DNA of 64,000 nt from Melioribacter sp051488665 (GTDB lineage: Bacteria; Bacteroidota; Ignavibacteria; Ignavibacteriales; Melioribacteraceae): NCBI RefSeq assembly GCF_051488665.1, contig NZ_JBPSEG010000012.1, positions 43,044 to 107,043 on the forward strand, written 5' to 3'. This document shows positions 8,493 through 15,919 of the stretch, piece by piece. The translations under genes and the position numbers were made by a program. The first letter of the stretch is position 1. Each line of letters begins with the position of its first letter. The notes beneath the pieces were generated by a model. The model searched no databases, was not told the origin of the DNA, and saw nothing but the letters and a program-made list of their open reading frames with translations.

Positions 8493-8709
8493 TTGAGAAG
8501 AATTTTTAATCCTCTGCGGTACATTTTTCGTCATTCCTTTTCTTACGCATTAGTTCAACGCGGTATTTCACGTTATGCAGTAAAAGAATTACTAGGTCAC
8601 GGTAACATAAAAACAACTCAAACGTGTCCGCCTTTGGCGGATTTATTATCATCTTCAAAAAGAAAACCTATTGGAAGCGGTTAATTTATTATTAAAATAT
8701 ACGCCTTAA
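8493..8709 (+). pseudogene. C-terminal remnant of a tyrosine recombinase, interrupted by a short palindrome
   Basis: The frame encodes RHSFSYALVQRGISRYAV then KELLGHGNIKTTQ, the HxxR-like box II and LLGH box of phage-type integrases. After TTQ the frame is lost at a TGTCCGCCTTTGGCGGA palindrome (about 8624-8640). In another frame right after it, YHLQKENLLEAVNLLLKY continues the typical integrase C-terminus to the stop at 8707-8709. So a once-intact integrase end has been disrupted by a 15-20 bp insertion. The N-terminal part is missing. It marks an older integration next to the present element. Confidence 0.75.
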
Positions 8710-8739
8710 GCGTACTCTTTTTACTTTAAGAGTACGCTT
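8708..8739 (-). terminator. Hairpin at the end of the PrimPol operon
   Basis: A perfect 12-bp stem, AAGCGTACTCTT/AAGAGTACGCTT with an 8-nt loop, overlaps the last codons of the zinc-finger gene and would stop or stabilise the leftward mobility-gene transcript. It also follows the integrase remnant on the other strand. Confidence 0.55.
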
Positions 8740-9037
8740 CAACATTTACCCTTGAATGTTCCGTTTTCTTTTCCAAAACGTTACTTGAGCCGTTATTTTT
8801 TATCCCTTTCCTATTAGGATTCTTACCCATACGGTAGAGGTATAGCGGACAATCTGTAATAATACATTCTCGAACTTCTTTTTTAGAACCGCCCGAGCAA
8901 TCAAAACAATGTTTCTTTATGGCTTTCACTGGTGTTAAGTGCATTTTTGTATTCCTTATATTTTTAATCATAAACTCTTGGCCGCAATTTCCTGTCAAAA
9001 TTTTACCTGATAAATTCCATGCATAATTTCCGTCCAT
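8726..9037 (-). CDS. Small zinc-finger protein of phage/mobile-element type
   Basis: The characteristic part reads TPVKAIKKHCFDCSGG, then KEVRECIITDCPLYLYRMGKNP: a four-Cys zinc finger (C-x2-C ... C-x5-C) with the CPLYxYRxGxNP ending seen in small phage and prophage proteins near replication genes. The start is uncertain. The frame is open back to 9124, overlapping the PrimPol gene by 77 bp. I chose the internal ATG at 9037, which leaves about 103 residues and an 11-bp gap. It is probably co-transcribed with the PrimPol gene. A role in replication or packaging is only inferred from context. Confidence 0.7.
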   Translation of the reverse strand: MDGNYAWNLSGKILTGNCGQEFMIKNIRNTKMHLTPVKAIKKHCFDCSGGSKKEVRECIITDCPLYLYRMGKNPNRKGIKNNGSSNVLEKKTEHSRVNVEAYS

Positions 9038-9047
9038 CCTGTCCAAA

Positions 9048-11351
9048 CTATGCAGCTTCCTTTTCTTCTTTCTTATAAAACCTAATATTCCTTTTCCCAC
9101 CGGATTTACTTTCCTGTACCTCATAGTTTTTAACCTTACCCCAAACCTTCAACCACCTGGTAAACTTGCTTTGAGTGAGTTTGTCGAAATCTTCATACTC
9201 TTTCTTGAAGCTTTCATATAATTCTTTCTTTTCATACTCTTTACCGATTTCAACTTCATCTTCAGCAAACTCAACGAATTCTTGACACGTTTCATCAATC
9301 ATTTTTTTCTTATCAAGATTTATAAATTCATAAGTAACCAGTCCCTTCTTAAGGTATAACTGCAGACATCCAATCATAAAATTATCAAAGTCGCTCCATT
9401 CATCATCAGTCCAGCTACCGAAGAACGGCTTACCAAAATCATCTACCGGACGATGAGATTTATTGTAATAATCCGAAAACTCAATAATAAACTGTCTGTC
9501 AATCGTTGAATCATCAACACCGGAAATCGAAAAGTTTGTTGATATAACTACTTTTGGCGATTCGTCATAGCTAAGATGAATCTCATCTTTGTTTTTTCTC
9601 TCAATAGTAATACCGTCGGTAATGATTGAGAACAATCTTTCAAACGGAAATTTCTCTCTAATATCTTCGAACCCAATAATATTTGTATCTGCCTTAACTC
9701 TCTGGAAAGCAAAATTCTTTGAAGGATTAAAATTTCTCCCATCTTCAACTACTACATTCCTCACTTTAGATATTGATTTTATAACAAGTCCTTTCCCGCT
9801 TCTGCCAAATGCACCGTCACTTAGTTTTTCATCTATAAAAACAATGGATTTTGTAATTGAAGGATCTTTATAGGTATGCAATAAATAACCAATTGCACTT
9901 TTTAATGCCTCGTATCTTTTAACTTCGCTCCGGCAAACATTAAACAGAAAATCTTCAAACACACTTCGCTTACTGCTTTCAACAAAGTTTCGATCTATAA
10001 TCTGCTTCTTCCAGATGTGTTTGTTAAGTTCCTTATAGCTGTGAAAATCAATCTTACTTACGCTTACTTCAACAAAACCATTCTTGAAATAAAAGTAACC
10101 TTTATCAAAAGTGTCCTTATTAAATTCAATATTCTTTGTGATCAAAAATTCAAGAAACTGTTGTGTGAAGAGCTGATTAGCAGATTTTATCAAAGCATCA
10201 ATTATCTCGTTCCGGCTTGTTCCTTCAAATTCTTCCGTAGCCATCCGTTCCAGATAATTCATAACAAATTCTTTTACATCAATGCTGTCGATTTCTTCAA
10301 CTATGTTGTTTTCAACTCTTACAAATAGATGATTAGACTCTATCTTATATTTACAGAAACCTTCACTTTCCAGAAATTTCTTAAATCGAATCCGTGAGAT
10401 TTTTATCTTTTCATTTTCACGAACCCAAAATTTTATTACCGGCTTTTTCCAGCCGTATATTTCAGCAATATGATAAATGGTTCCTAATGTAACCCTGCCA
10501 TCATAGTCTTTAACAAGCGACTCAAATTTCTTCTTCAACTCAAGTTCGGTGTCATTATAGCTTGGGTTTTTAAGACTCATTTCAATAAAATACTTTTCGC
10601 CCTGTGCACCCAATGGTACTAAAGCAAAGCCTATTTTATACCATTCCTCATAACTTCCATCCGGTAAATTTTGTGAAAGATAATCAAGTGCATTTTCCAA
10701 TCTTGCCTTGTCATAGTAGACACTTTCAGCTTTTCTACCATCTTTAGTTTTTTTCACTTTGCTCTCTGCGCTTTGCGCCTCTATCACACAAAACTTTTCT
10801 AGGCACTCAATCACTTTATCTAATTCAACAAAGGAGGGAGGCTCTTCTGGGTTATCAAAGTAGAAATTATAAATACCACCACTTTCGTGCATAGAAGGAG
10901 GTAAAGCTGTTTGACAGTCTTTCCACCGTAATTCAAGATGTTTGCAGTAACTATCTTTCTTTAACTTAAATTTATAAACTGCTTTATCGCCACCTAACTT
11001 ATCAAGACGTTCAGCATTTTCTTTAACCCTTATATAAATATGAAATCCTTCACCGCTCCCGCTCTGCACAACCCAACAATATTTTTCCGGTAATCCCAAT
11101 TCTTGTAAAATCAATTCATTAATCTCAAAATCCTCAACAGCATCTAAGTCAAGGCACCGCCAATCATTAATGCCTTGTATTCCGCCAAGACCGGTAGAAC
11201 CGCTCCAATTCATCTTTTCAATATCATCTTCGGTTTGTATCGTATTTAGCCATCTGTCCCATTCAATCATTGGTCTTTTACCTTTCAGAGGCAGTATATT
11301 TATTCCCATTCTACTTTTATAATTTTTAGCTAATTTTTTATATGTACTCAT
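9048..11351 (-). CDS. PrimPol-helicase replication protein of an integrative element
   Basis: The 767-residue protein joins an archaeo-eukaryotic-type primase/polymerase domain (about 1-165) to a helicase. The metal-binding pair CLDLDAV gives Asp68 and Asp70, the sxH motif is SGSGEGFHIYIR (His104), and the third motif is HLELRWKDCQTALPPS (Arg142, PPS 151-153). A PriCT-like linker domain follows (about 212-305, DGSYEEWYKIGFALV). An SF3/D5-type ATPase has Walker A FGRSGKGL at about 515-522, an acidic strand NIIGFEDI, and sensor KVVISTNFSISG. Such fusions replicate plasmids, phage satellites and integrative elements. It lies between integrase and zinc-finger gene on the same strand. Confidence 0.88.
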   Translation of the reverse strand: MSTYKKLAKNYKSRMGINILPLKGKRPMIEWDRWLNTIQTEDDIEKMNWSGSTGLGGIQGINDWRCLDLDAVEDFEINELILQELGLPEKYCWVVQSGSGEGFHIYIRVKENAERLDKLGGDKAVYKFKLKKDSYCKHLELRWKDCQTALPPSMHESGGIYNFYFDNPEEPPSFVELDKVIECLEKFCVIEAQSAESKVKKTKDGRKAESVYYDKARLENALDYLSQNLPDGSYEEWYKIGFALVPLGAQGEKYFIEMSLKNPSYNDTELELKKKFESLVKDYDGRVTLGTIYHIAEIYGWKKPVIKFWVRENEKIKISRIRFKKFLESEGFCKYKIESNHLFVRVENNIVEEIDSIDVKEFVMNYLERMATEEFEGTSRNEIIDALIKSANQLFTQQFLEFLITKNIEFNKDTFDKGYFYFKNGFVEVSVSKIDFHSYKELNKHIWKKQIIDRNFVESSKRSVFEDFLFNVCRSEVKRYEALKSAIGYLLHTYKDPSITKSIVFIDEKLSDGAFGRSGKGLVIKSISKVRNVVVEDGRNFNPSKNFAFQRVKADTNIIGFEDIREKFPFERLFSIITDGITIERKNKDEIHLSYDESPKVVISTNFSISGVDDSTIDRQFIIEFSDYYNKSHRPVDDFGKPFFGSWTDDEWSDFDNFMIGCLQLYLKKGLVTYEFINLDKKKMIDETCQEFVEFAEDEVEIGKEYEKKELYESFKKEYEDFDKLTQSKFTRWLKVWGKVKNYEVQESKSGGKRNIRFYKKEEKEAA

Positions 11352-11381
11352 AATATTACTCCGTTAAATATTTTCTAAAAA

Positions 11382-11416
11382 CTCCCTCTCCCTTTGGGAG
11401 AGGGTCGGGGTGAGGG
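11382..11416. repeat. Dispersed palindromic repeat, copy 1
   Basis: The unit CTCCCTCTCCCTTTGGGAGA plus GGGTCGGGGTGAGGG forms a hairpin between the integrase and PrimPol genes. A diverged copy lies at 26317-26351. This CCCTCTCC...GGAGAGGG...GGGTGAGGG sequence is a widespread intergenic repeat of unknown function; it could also weaken read-through from integrase into PrimPol. Confidence 0.6.
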
Positions 11417-11439
11417 CTTCCCCTCATCAATCGAACATC

Positions 11440-12471
11440 TTAAATTCTATTAACCGCATCCCTTAATTCATCCAAGTCAATTCCGGCATAATATCTAGTT
11501 GTTACATTTACAGTTGAATGACCAAGAAGCTTTGAAACAGTAAATATTGGTACCTTATTACTTGCCCATCGTGTTGCTGCTGTTGCGCGTAAACAATGCC
11601 AGTGAAGTTCATCCGGCAGCCCTGCTTCTTTTATAACTTTCTTTAATGATTTTGAAACGGTATCCTTTTTGTATTGCTTTCCGTTACTCTGCACAAAAAC
11701 AAACTCTCTCAGAATTTTACTCTTCTCAAGCTGCCTATTTGAATTCCGTAATAAGATTCTCTCCATTCTTTCATTAAAGGGAATCCTTCTTACTTTTTTA
11801 GATTTTGTTTTGAACAGTTTATTCCCGATGGTTATTACTTTATTCCTAAAGTCAACATCGCTCCATCTCAAATTATTTTCTTCATCTAATCTCAATCCTG
11901 TTTCCACTGCAAAGAGAACCATATCGGCAATAACATCTTTGCCTTTTTTTGTAAGTCTTTCACAGACTATCTTTATCTGTTCCTCGGTGAATACAACCGG
12001 TTCATCTTTTTGTCTTTTGGGTAGTTTTACTTTTAGGAAGGGATTTGAAGCAATATAATTCCAATCTACAAACACATTGAATAGTGTTCTATATATTTTT
12101 AGGTAATTATAACAACCGAGAGGCGCGGACTTGGAAATCTTCATCATTAAATTTTCAGCATCTTTTCGCTCAATTGTATTTAATGCTCTGTTTCCCGGAA
12201 TGAATTCTAAAAATCTTCTCTCAGCAGTCTTGGCAGTTGCAACAGATTTTTTTGAAAGATTAAACTCAATAAGATGATTGTACTCACTAAAACCCTGTTC
12301 AACAGTTATCGTTTCTTTAACAGTTTGCTGCTGATTTCCTATACCGAGCAATCCTGCAAGCAGCTTTATCTTTTCCATATCCTCAGCAGAAAAGTGTTTG
12401 AACAATTGCATAGGATCTGTATTACTTCCGGTATTATGCATCTCACTATTTATGTTATTTAATCCTTCCAT
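11440..12471 (-). CDS. Tyrosine recombinase/integrase
   Basis: The 343 residues contain a SAM-like core-binding domain (about 55-155) and a catalytic domain (about 160-343). Catalytic residues are all visible: Arg194 in ETGLRLDE, Lys in KTKSKK (about 222-226), His292 and Arg295 in HWHCLRATAATRW, His318 in LLGHSTVNVTTRYY, and the Tyr nucleophile at 327 or 328. It should integrate and excise the surrounding element. tRNA-Asp about 17.5 kb away is the best candidate target, though no duplicated tRNA end was found. Upstream lies the HTH/excisionase-like gene on the same strand. Confidence 0.93.
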   Translation of the reverse strand: MEGLNNINSEMHNTGSNTDPMQLFKHFSAEDMEKIKLLAGLLGIGNQQQTVKETITVEQGFSEYNHLIEFNLSKKSVATAKTAERRFLEFIPGNRALNTIERKDAENLMMKISKSAPLGCYNYLKIYRTLFNVFVDWNYIASNPFLKVKLPKRQKDEPVVFTEEQIKIVCERLTKKGKDVIADMVLFAVETGLRLDEENNLRWSDVDFRNKVITIGNKLFKTKSKKVRRIPFNERMERILLRNSNRQLEKSKILREFVFVQSNGKQYKKDTVSKSLKKVIKEAGLPDELHWHCLRATAATRWASNKVPIFTVSKLLGHSTVNVTTRYYAGIDLDELRDAVNRI

Positions 12472-12544
12472 TTGCTTTCCAAATGTCGCGGCGAAGTTCC
12501 TTCCTTGAACGTAGCCGGACTTTCCTTTTTCTTTATAACTTTTT

Positions 12545-12612
12545 AATCTCTATCCGCCGTCCTGTCCTCCGAAGCTGTGGCGTAGGGGGAAGCTTTAGCG
12601 TAGGCGGGCTTC
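12545..12612. repeat. TGTCCGCC/GGCGGA-family palindromic repeat, compound copy
   Basis: In the 259-bp gap between integrase and HTH gene lies a degenerate double copy of an imperfect palindrome: TCCGCC, GTCCTCCGAAGC, GGCGTAGG, then AAGCTTTAGCGTAGGCGGGC. Related copies are at 8624-8640 (short) and 26369-26396. The rest of this gap contains short CAATCA-type repeats (about 12650-12675) and a small AATCAC/GTGATT hairpin near 12700; I see no gene in it. Confidence 0.55.
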
Positions 12613-12729
12613 CAAAGAATATTTATTTACAACAGTTTTCTTTCCAATCATCCAATCACTCAATCAACCAATCTTCGTATTTCCGGTTGCTGAGTAAATC
12701 ACGATTTTTGTGATTGTATCGAAGCAGAC

Positions 12730-13038
12730 TTACGGCGGCTCATCTTCTTCTTCATTGTTTTTATTCTGACTTCTGTCTCCTGACTCCTGACTTCTGTTTT
12801 CGAATATCCACTCATCCAATTCCGCCTTATTGAAAAACAATACTTTTCCGGTAGGTCGGTGACAAGGAATTATCTTTCGTGAAGTTAGTTTGTACAAATA
12901 GGAATGTGAGAATCCCAGATACTCCGCAGCCTGGTTGAAGTTTAGAGGTTTACTTGCATACCGATTGGCCTGGTCGACTTTCTTTTTAAGAAGTGATTTG
13001 ATTTCTTCCAACTGCTTTGCTATTGCGTCTTTTTTCAT
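12730..13038 (-). CDS. Helix-turn-helix DNA-binding protein, excisionase-like
   Basis: The start is the ATG preceded by GGAGAAGAAAAGGAA, giving about 102 residues (MKKDAIAKQLEEIKSLLKKK). A coiled N-terminal segment precedes a winged helix-turn-helix of the HTH_17/excisionase type: KPLNFNQAAEYLGFSHSYLYKLTS then RPTGKVLFFNKAELDEWI. This is the usual MerR-like fold of Xis/AlpA directionality factors. The acidic tail (EEEDEPP) is disordered. Placed directly upstream of the integrase and on the same strand, it probably controls excision or early transcription of the element. Confidence 0.82.
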   Translation of the reverse strand: MKKDAIAKQLEEIKSLLKKKVDQANRYASKPLNFNQAAEYLGFSHSYLYKLTSRKIIPCHRPTGKVLFFNKAELDEWIFENRSQESGDRSQNKNNEEEDEPP

Positions 13039-13132
13039 TTCCTTTTCTTCTCCTTTTTTTGACGCTAATAAAAAGGGGAAGATGAAAGGGAACAAGCGGG
13101 GATTTCGTGGGGATTTTGGGGATGATCCTTTT

Positions 13133-14896
13133 TTATCTTTTTAAACGGTTCTCTATTACTACTAGGTTTCCGTTTTTTTCTTTCCTAAGCTGTAATTCAA
13201 ATTTTCTGAAATAATCGCTGATAGTATTTTCGTTTCTTTTTGTGATTATGTAGCGTTCCTTTTTCAATTGCTCAACTACTAAGTTACTGATATTTCTTTT
13301 TGTCTTGGTTTCAGTCAGCACTTCAGTAATTATTCTCTGTTTGATTAATTTCTCGCAAGCTTCTTTCGCTAATTTCTTTAGCCCTTTCGAAGGAACCTCT
13401 TTTTCTAATCCCTTTTCCTTTCTCGAAGGAGATTTGTTTTGGTCTGTTTTTTGTTGATAAACTCTTGGACCTATTATCAAATTGAAAAATGATTTAGGTC
13501 TCGGATGTTTATAAGGCGAGTCGTGTAAATCTCGCATTCTCTTTATTGATTTTTCTATATGTTTCGAATGTCTTCGACAAAGATTATATAACTTTTCAAG
13601 TCTTTCGAATTCAGAAGAGCCTTCAATAAAATCTATTATGTCTATAATTTCACTTCCACGTTCTTCATACCATCCGTCAATGTTTTGATTTGCGAAACTT
13701 TGTGCTAACCGTATGTATTCGGTTAATATCTTTTTTATATCGTCTTTTTCTAAGTCATCTTCTAAAAAATCAAAATGGTATAGCCCGGTGTTATCATATT
13801 TCTCAACTTCTGCAGCGTAAACTGCGAACCTTCTATCAATACATTGTGAACATACACCGCAGTGAGTTGTGCCGGGTGCTTTATTCCTTGTTGTACTGCA
13901 TGAAACGGAACTGTCTAATAAATCTAATCTATTATGTGTTTTTAGTATCTCAACAACATCTGTTTTGATTTTATACAAATAGGGATGTTGAATTGAAAAC
14001 TGCTTTTCACCGATAACTGTAAATAATTCTTCTAATTTTCTTATAGTTTGCGGATGTGTTGTTCTGCTTGCCCTTGCGTTCATTAAATCCTGTGTCTCGG
14101 CAAAGTTAATTGAAGTGATACCGTTTTCATAAATATAGATAGAATCTTGGTTATACTCTCTTGCAAGTGCAAATGCAATTGAAGTATATAAAAACGACCT
14201 TGTTCTTTGAGTCTCGTCTCTTGAAGGTGTATTGCTTAAACCGCAGCGGAATTTATAATGCTTACATCGTTCGGGATATAACCTTTTGATTTCATTATAC
14301 AACCCCTTCTGTGTAGTTTGAACACCCGGAAGTCCTGTTTGGTGGCTTACCAAACATATTTCCGAATCTGTTGTTTCTAATAATTCAATAACTCCCGCAA
14401 GTGAATCAATCCCACCTGAAAAGAGCACAACCTTCAAATTATCCGGTCTGTCAACAGTAAAATTCTCATCATCAAAAATACTGGTAGGAAAATCTTTACT
14501 CCTTTTATAAAACGTAAATTTATAACTATGATCGCCGCTCATAAAGAGTAAGGCTTCTTCAAGCAATTCTTTTACTTCTAATGTGTTCCAAAAATTATAA
14601 TCTCTTACGGGTAGATGGAAATTAAATGATCTGCTCCAGCTATGGTATTCATTATCATCCGGTTTACCTCTATATGTCCGTCTGTCGGCGGCAAATATAT
14701 AAGCTGCAATCTCTAATAAATCTTTATACCTGTTGTCTAACTTATATATGTTTTCTACAAAATTATTTAGATAAATATTTACATTCTTTTTACCTCTGTC
14801 GCCTTCATGGTTAAGCTCCAAATACCTTGAATTTTTAAAGTCGTCTTTTAGATGTATTCCATTGCAAGCGATTATATGTTCCGCGAACTCTCTCAT
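13133..14896 (-). CDS. QueC-like PP-loop ATPase with N- and C-terminal extensions, probable defence protein (QatC-like)
   Basis: The core resembles QueC, the 7-cyano-7-deazaguanine synthase. It has a PP-loop VVLFSGGIDSLAG with SGGIDS at 160-165 and a zinc cluster Cys333, Cys346, Cys349, Cys352 (HCGVCSQCIDRR). At 587 residues it is far longer than QueC (about 220-230). An N-terminal domain of about 150 residues and a charged C-terminal part (about 370-587) with a possible winged-helix end are added. QueC-like proteins with such extensions occur in antiphage systems (QatC of QatABCD, type IV CBASS). No preQ0/queuosine pathway genes are nearby. The start overlaps the upstream partner's stop by 4 bp, so the two are translationally coupled. 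Confidence 0.75.
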   Translation of the reverse strand: MREFAEHIIACNGIHLKDDFKNSRYLELNHEGDRGKKNVNIYLNNFVENIYKLDNRYKDLLEIAAYIFAADRRTYRGKPDDNEYHSWSRSFNFHLPVRDYNFWNTLEVKELLEEALLFMSGDHSYKFTFYKRSKDFPTSIFDDENFTVDRPDNLKVVLFSGGIDSLAGVIELLETTDSEICLVSHQTGLPGVQTTQKGLYNEIKRLYPERCKHYKFRCGLSNTPSRDETQRTRSFLYTSIAFALAREYNQDSIYIYENGITSINFAETQDLMNARASRTTHPQTIRKLEELFTVIGEKQFSIQHPYLYKIKTDVVEILKTHNRLDLLDSSVSCSTTRNKAPGTTHCGVCSQCIDRRFAVYAAEVEKYDNTGLYHFDFLEDDLEKDDIKKILTEYIRLAQSFANQNIDGWYEERGSEIIDIIDFIEGSSEFERLEKLYNLCRRHSKHIEKSIKRMRDLHDSPYKHPRPKSFFNLIIGPRVYQQKTDQNKSPSRKEKGLEKEVPSKGLKKLAKEACEKLIKQRIITEVLTETKTKRNISNLVVEQLKKERYIITKRNENTISDYFRKFELQLRKEKNGNLVVIENRLKR

Positions 14897-15675
14897 TTCT
14901 CCTCTTCCATCAAGAGTTCGCTTTTCATTTTGCCTAAAGAACGAGATAGGAAATATTTTATTTCATTTTCTTCCGGGAATGCATTCTTAACATTTTTGTT
15001 ATACCATCCCGCAGCAAATGATTCTGTAATTTTAGCGGTTTCAAAAGCGTGTTGAGAAATTTGATTTACTTCTTTCTCAATTTCTTTAGAAAATCTCTTT
15101 CTGTCATTTACATTAGTAATTTTTGCGGCCGCTTCTCTTTCTAGATAATACTTCAAATACCGTTCAGTCAATTTTGAGAAGTACAATCTTGATAGCTCAC
15201 AAAAACCGCTTCCGTTGGCAGCCTTATGAAATATTGCTTTCGAATCAATATCTTCACTGAATAAACTTCGTCCTCTTTCAATGTTCTGTCTGTACCATTT
15301 GTTAATTGCATCTATAGCAGCCTGTCTTGCAAATGTTTGATATTCGTGGGAAACTACTTCATTGTTTTTATACTTGGTTGCGCCCCTAGCCAATTTTATT
15401 AATGAAAGTTCTTCTTTATCTAAAATCTTTTTTTCCGCAAGATATTTTAACGGGTTTTCCTTTTGGAAAGCCAAAGAAACGTGTACTAAAAACTCGAAGC
15501 CTGCATTTATGGAGGGATCATTTTTTAGATTGCTGTACCTGTCTTGTACTTCTTGAAGAGTCTTTTGAGCTATTGAGGATATTTCGGAGGTTCCTAATGC
15601 AAACCCGGCTAATTCATTTACAATTAAACGCCAAGCTTTAGTCTTTTTAAGATGACCGTACCGTTTATGTCCCAT
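14893..15675 (-). CDS. Partner of the QueC-like protein, QatB-like candidate, function unknown
   Basis: The 260-residue protein starts Met-Gly (MGHKRYGHLKKTKAWRLIV) and is largely helical, with no signal peptide, membrane segment or recognised catalytic motif. Its stop overlaps the QueC-like start (ATGA). I recall proteins with the KTKAWR-type N-terminus and a T-x4-V-x2-Y segment (here QKTLQEVQDRY) encoded beside QueC-like defence genes, QatB being the best-known partner, but this link is from memory and unverified. The glycine at position 2 is worth noting because some QueC-like defence enzymes are thought to act on protein N-termini. It is transcribed divergently from the type I restriction operon. 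Confidence 0.55.
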   Translation of the reverse strand: MGHKRYGHLKKTKAWRLIVNELAGFALGTSEISSIAQKTLQEVQDRYSNLKNDPSINAGFEFLVHVSLAFQKENPLKYLAEKKILDKEELSLIKLARGATKYKNNEVVSHEYQTFARQAAIDAINKWYRQNIERGRSLFSEDIDSKAIFHKAANGSGFCELSRLYFSKLTERYLKYYLEREAAAKITNVNDRKRFSKEIEKEVNQISQHAFETAKITESFAAGWYNKNVKNAFPEENEIKYFLSRSLGKMKSELLMEEEK

Positions 15676-15919
15676 CCAAATTTCTTATCTTAGTTCAAGA
15701 ATTTTCGGATCGATTCGTGATATGGTAGCTGATCTTCGTTTGTAAAGAATTATTTTATTTAAACTAATAGTATATGGTTAAATAGTCAAATAAAAAATAT
15801 ACCTATACTTCCAATTTGCTCAGGCAGAATAATTTTTTGCCCCTTAATCTCACTAATACTAATTTTCTCCAATTTTTCTTATTTTATAAATACTTATTTA
15901 ATTAAATTTAATTCTATAT

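Noticed and set aside
8400..9000. Left attachment site as a copy of the tRNA-Asp 3' end
   Set aside because: I looked for the tRNA 3' sequence near the integrase remnant and elsewhere in 1-30,000 and did not find it; the left end is probably outside the window or the target differs.
12483..12713. 76-codon open frame on the plus strand
   Set aside because: It runs through a compound palindromic repeat and lacks a ribosome site and normal composition; no family resemblance.
13133..14896. Queuosine biosynthesis enzyme QueC
   Set aside because: The protein is more than twice QueC length, has a coupled partner and lies in a mobile defence island with no queD, queE or queF.
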